Source: Merdivivens faecigallinarum
Lineage (GTDB): Bacteria > Bacteroidota > Bacteroidia > Bacteroidales > UBA932
Direction of reading: 5' to 3'
Assembly (NCBI GenBank): GCA_017695055.1
Contig: JADILY010000144.1
Location: forward strand, 1-7,464
Length of the DNA: 7,464 bases
In this document: one piece after another, positions 5,931 to 7,464 of the stretch
Layout: every line of letters begins with the position of its first letter
How positions within the stretch are numbered: position 1 is the stretch's first letter
Position numbers and translations under genes: made by a program
Notes under the pieces: model-generated
The model's input: only the letters and a program-made list of their open reading frames with translations
Databases searched by the model: none
Told to the model about the DNA's origin: nothing

Positions 5931-7267
5931 TCCGTACTGAAACCCCTCGGAGACACATTTGAATAAACCACCGTCCCCTTGTGGAGCCTTATGATTTCCA
6001 CCACTATATACAGACCGAGACCGTGCGCTCCCCGGATATTCTCATCGGGAGCCGTAGCCCCGGGCAAAGTCCTCAGATTCAACTCCCGTATCATTTCGGG
6101 AGAAATCTCCGTCCCGTTGTCCGAAACCGTCAGCCGGAGTCTCTTGCCCGCCATGCCGAGGGATATGGATATATCGCAACCGGACACATTGTGGACGATG
6201 GAATTATACAGCAGATTGTAAAGCGCCCTTTCCAGCAAATGCCTGTCCCCGTATACATACTTGTTTTCGGCGCTTTCCGCAACCGATACCGACAATGAAT
6301 ACCCGGAAGGCAGGGCATTGAGGAAATCCGTAGCAGTATTCCTCACGAAAGCCGCGGCCCTGAAACGGGATTTGTCGAGGGCTTCGCTGAATTCCAGGGC
6401 CGAATACAGGTTCAGGTCCTTTATGAGTTCCCTTATCCTCACGGCCTGGAATTTTATGTCTTCATCGCCCGTCTTGTCCGCTTTCCCGAGGATTATCGAA
6501 AGAGGGGTACGGATATCATGCGAAACTCCGGCTATCCATTTCTTCCTGTGCTGGGAATAACCCTGGAGCCTGTCAGAGGCCGCATTGACACAAGTGGCTA
6601 TGGCTGAAAAACGCCCTGTGGATTTCAAATGCACGGCTTTTCCCAAAGACAGGTCCTCGATGCCCTTTACAATGCCCTTGAGAGCCCTGTAGGAAGTCCA
6701 GCCATAACCGAAACTCACGACAATCAGCAAAAGGATGCTGATAATTATAAATGACAGGGTGATATTCCTTATCTTGCTTATGTTGTTGTAAGGCTGCGAA
6801 ACCTGGACGTTTATATATGAATCCCGGGGATAACCGGTTATCACGAGGCCCTCCGGATGCGAAGCGGTAAAAATAGGATAACCGCACAGGTTCAGGGTGG
6901 AAAGGCTGTCAAAGTCCCCGAACCTGTAATGTAGGGGGACTTCCCGGGGAAGATTGCGGCTCCATACCGCATCTCCGGTGGAATCGGAAACCAGCATGGC
7001 CCATACTCCGAGGGAATCCATCCTCCGCCCGATATCTCCACTGGCGCTGTAATTCCCTCCCAGGCCGATTCCCGACGATATTTCATCGGCAAAATTTCCG
7101 GGAACATGCCTGTCGTTTACATACATATTGGAAAAACTTATGGACAAAGTCATGTACAAACATACATTCAGGATGAAAACCGCCAGAATCAAGACAAAAA
7201 TCCGCATGAATTCCTTCCGCAAATGACGGTTTTCTATATTTTCCAACATCCTTTTTCTCCCGGGCAT
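5918..7267 (-). CDS. Membrane sensor histidine kinase of a two-component system
   Basis: 449 residues, ATG at 7267, TAG at 5920-5918. It senses an envelope or external signal and phosphorylates the response regulator encoded just upstream. Order: a basic cytoplasmic start, membrane helix 1 (about 21-45, FMRIFVLILAVFILNV), an extracytoplasmic domain of about 120 residues, membrane helix 2 (about 168-188, ITLSFIIISILLLIVVSFGY), a linker, then the HisKA box WIAGVSHDIRTPLS with phospho-acceptor His250. The ATPase domain shows an N box (NLLYNSIVHN, Asn351/Asn355), a G1 box VSDNGTEIS (383-388) and a G2 box GAHGLGLYI (413-421). The second glycine of the usual DxGxG is Glu387 here, which is odd but may be tolerated. 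The start is 10 bp after the regulator's stop codon; a second ATG at 7249 (residue 7) has a GGGAG upstream and could be the true start. The signal is unknown. Its 3' end lies in the 18-bp tandem repeat. Confidence 0.93.
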   Translation of the reverse strand: MPGRKRMLENIENRHLRKEFMRIFVLILAVFILNVCLYMTLSISFSNMYVNDRHVPGNFADEISSGIGLGGNYSASGDIGRRMDSLGVWAMLVSDSTGDAVWSRNLPREVPLHYRFGDFDSLSTLNLCGYPIFTASHPEGLVITGYPRDSYINVQVSQPYNNISKIRNITLSFIIISILLLIVVSFGYGWTSYRALKGIVKGIEDLSLGKAVHLKSTGRFSAIATCVNAASDRLQGYSQHRKKWIAGVSHDIRTPLSIILGKADKTGDEDIKFQAVRIRELIKDLNLYSALEFSEALDKSRFRAAAFVRNTATDFLNALPSGYSLSVSVAESAENKYVYGDRHLLERALYNLLYNSIVHNVSGCDISISLGMAGKRLRLTVSDNGTEISPEMIRELNLRTLPGATAPDENIRGAHGLGLYIVVEIIRLHKGTVVYSNVSPRGFSTEIIL

Positions 7268-7277
7268 GGCTCGAAAT

Positions 7278-7464
7278 TCAAATTTTCAGTTTATAACCCA
7301 ACCCTTTCACCGTTATCAGCGATACGGGATGCGAAGGGTCGTTCTCGATTTTCTCACGGATATGGCGAATATGGGCCATCAGCGAATTTTCATAACCGTA
7401 ACGGTTGTCACCCCAAACCGCCTCGCAAAGCCTGTCTAAGGAAATCACACGGCCAGCATTGTTG
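7278..7464 (-). CDS. Response regulator, OmpR/PhoB type, C-terminal DNA-binding part (5' end outside window)
   Basis: 61 residues are visible, ending at TGA (7280-7278). They form the end of a winged-helix domain: ISLDRLCEAVWGD (the helix before the loop), YENSLMAHIRHIREKIE (the recognition-helix region), and VSLITVKGLGYKLKI (the wing hairpin with the near-universal GxGY). This is the OmpR/PhoB output domain, which binds direct-repeat promoter sites as a dimer. The receiver domain is beyond the window edge. It is the partner of the kinase whose gene follows 10 bp later, and is probably the first gene of the operon visible here. Its targets are unknown; the five-gene cluster itself is a reasonable candidate. 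Confidence 0.92.
   Translation of the reverse strand, partial: NNAGRVISLDRLCEAVWGDNRYGYENSLMAHIRHIREKIENDPSHPVSLITVKGLGYKLKI

Noticed and set aside
5874..5945. A confident separate umuD promoter
   Set aside because: TAATATTG in each repeat copy is one base off the -7 consensus, but I could not find a well-spaced TTTG -33 element for the first copy, so I describe it only as possible.

Overview
The window looks like a chromosomal piece of a gut-type Bacteroidales bacterium (Bacteroidota), possibly Rikenellaceae/Alistipes-like. The evidence is the left-hand surface protein, whose N-terminal region (RRPxGQVN, QNYRTNLRG) and OB-fold plus lamin-tail layout are typical of Bacteroidales exported proteins. 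Most starts also lack a Shine-Dalgarno sequence. The genus assignment is inference.

Layout. (1) Bases 1-2834, + strand: the 3' part of a large, probably surface-anchored multidomain protein. It has a DUF6562-like region, an OB-fold, a lamin-tail-like domain and three tandem beta-rich repeat domains, and it is followed by a clear intrinsic terminator (2920-2942). (2) Bases 2835-3568: a convergent intergenic region with no credible gene. It is largely filled by two tandem copies of a 262-bp unit. Each unit carries an A-loop hairpin with DnaA-box-like ends and two copies of a 36-39 nt element bounded by GTGCCC/GGGCAC-type inverted repeats. (3) Bases 3569-7464, - strand: a tight five-gene cluster. 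In transcription order it is an OmpR-type response regulator (C-terminal end only), a sensor histidine kinase, umuD, umuC and a flavin reductase-like protein. The gaps are 10, about 39, 23 and 7 bp.

How the genes fit together. UmuD (self-cleaving S24 protein) and UmuC (Y-family polymerase) are the two parts of the mutagenic translesion polymerase Pol V. Here they lie directly behind a two-component system and ahead of an FMN-dependent oxidoreductase. If the cluster is one transcript, error-prone repair would be linked to an envelope signal and to flavin/redox chemistry. An 18-bp sequence is repeated three times in tandem exactly at the kinase-umuD junction, covering the kinase stop codon and running into the umuD start.

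The least explained parts are the 262-bp tandem units, the junction triplication and the two-component/Pol V/flavin reductase arrangement.
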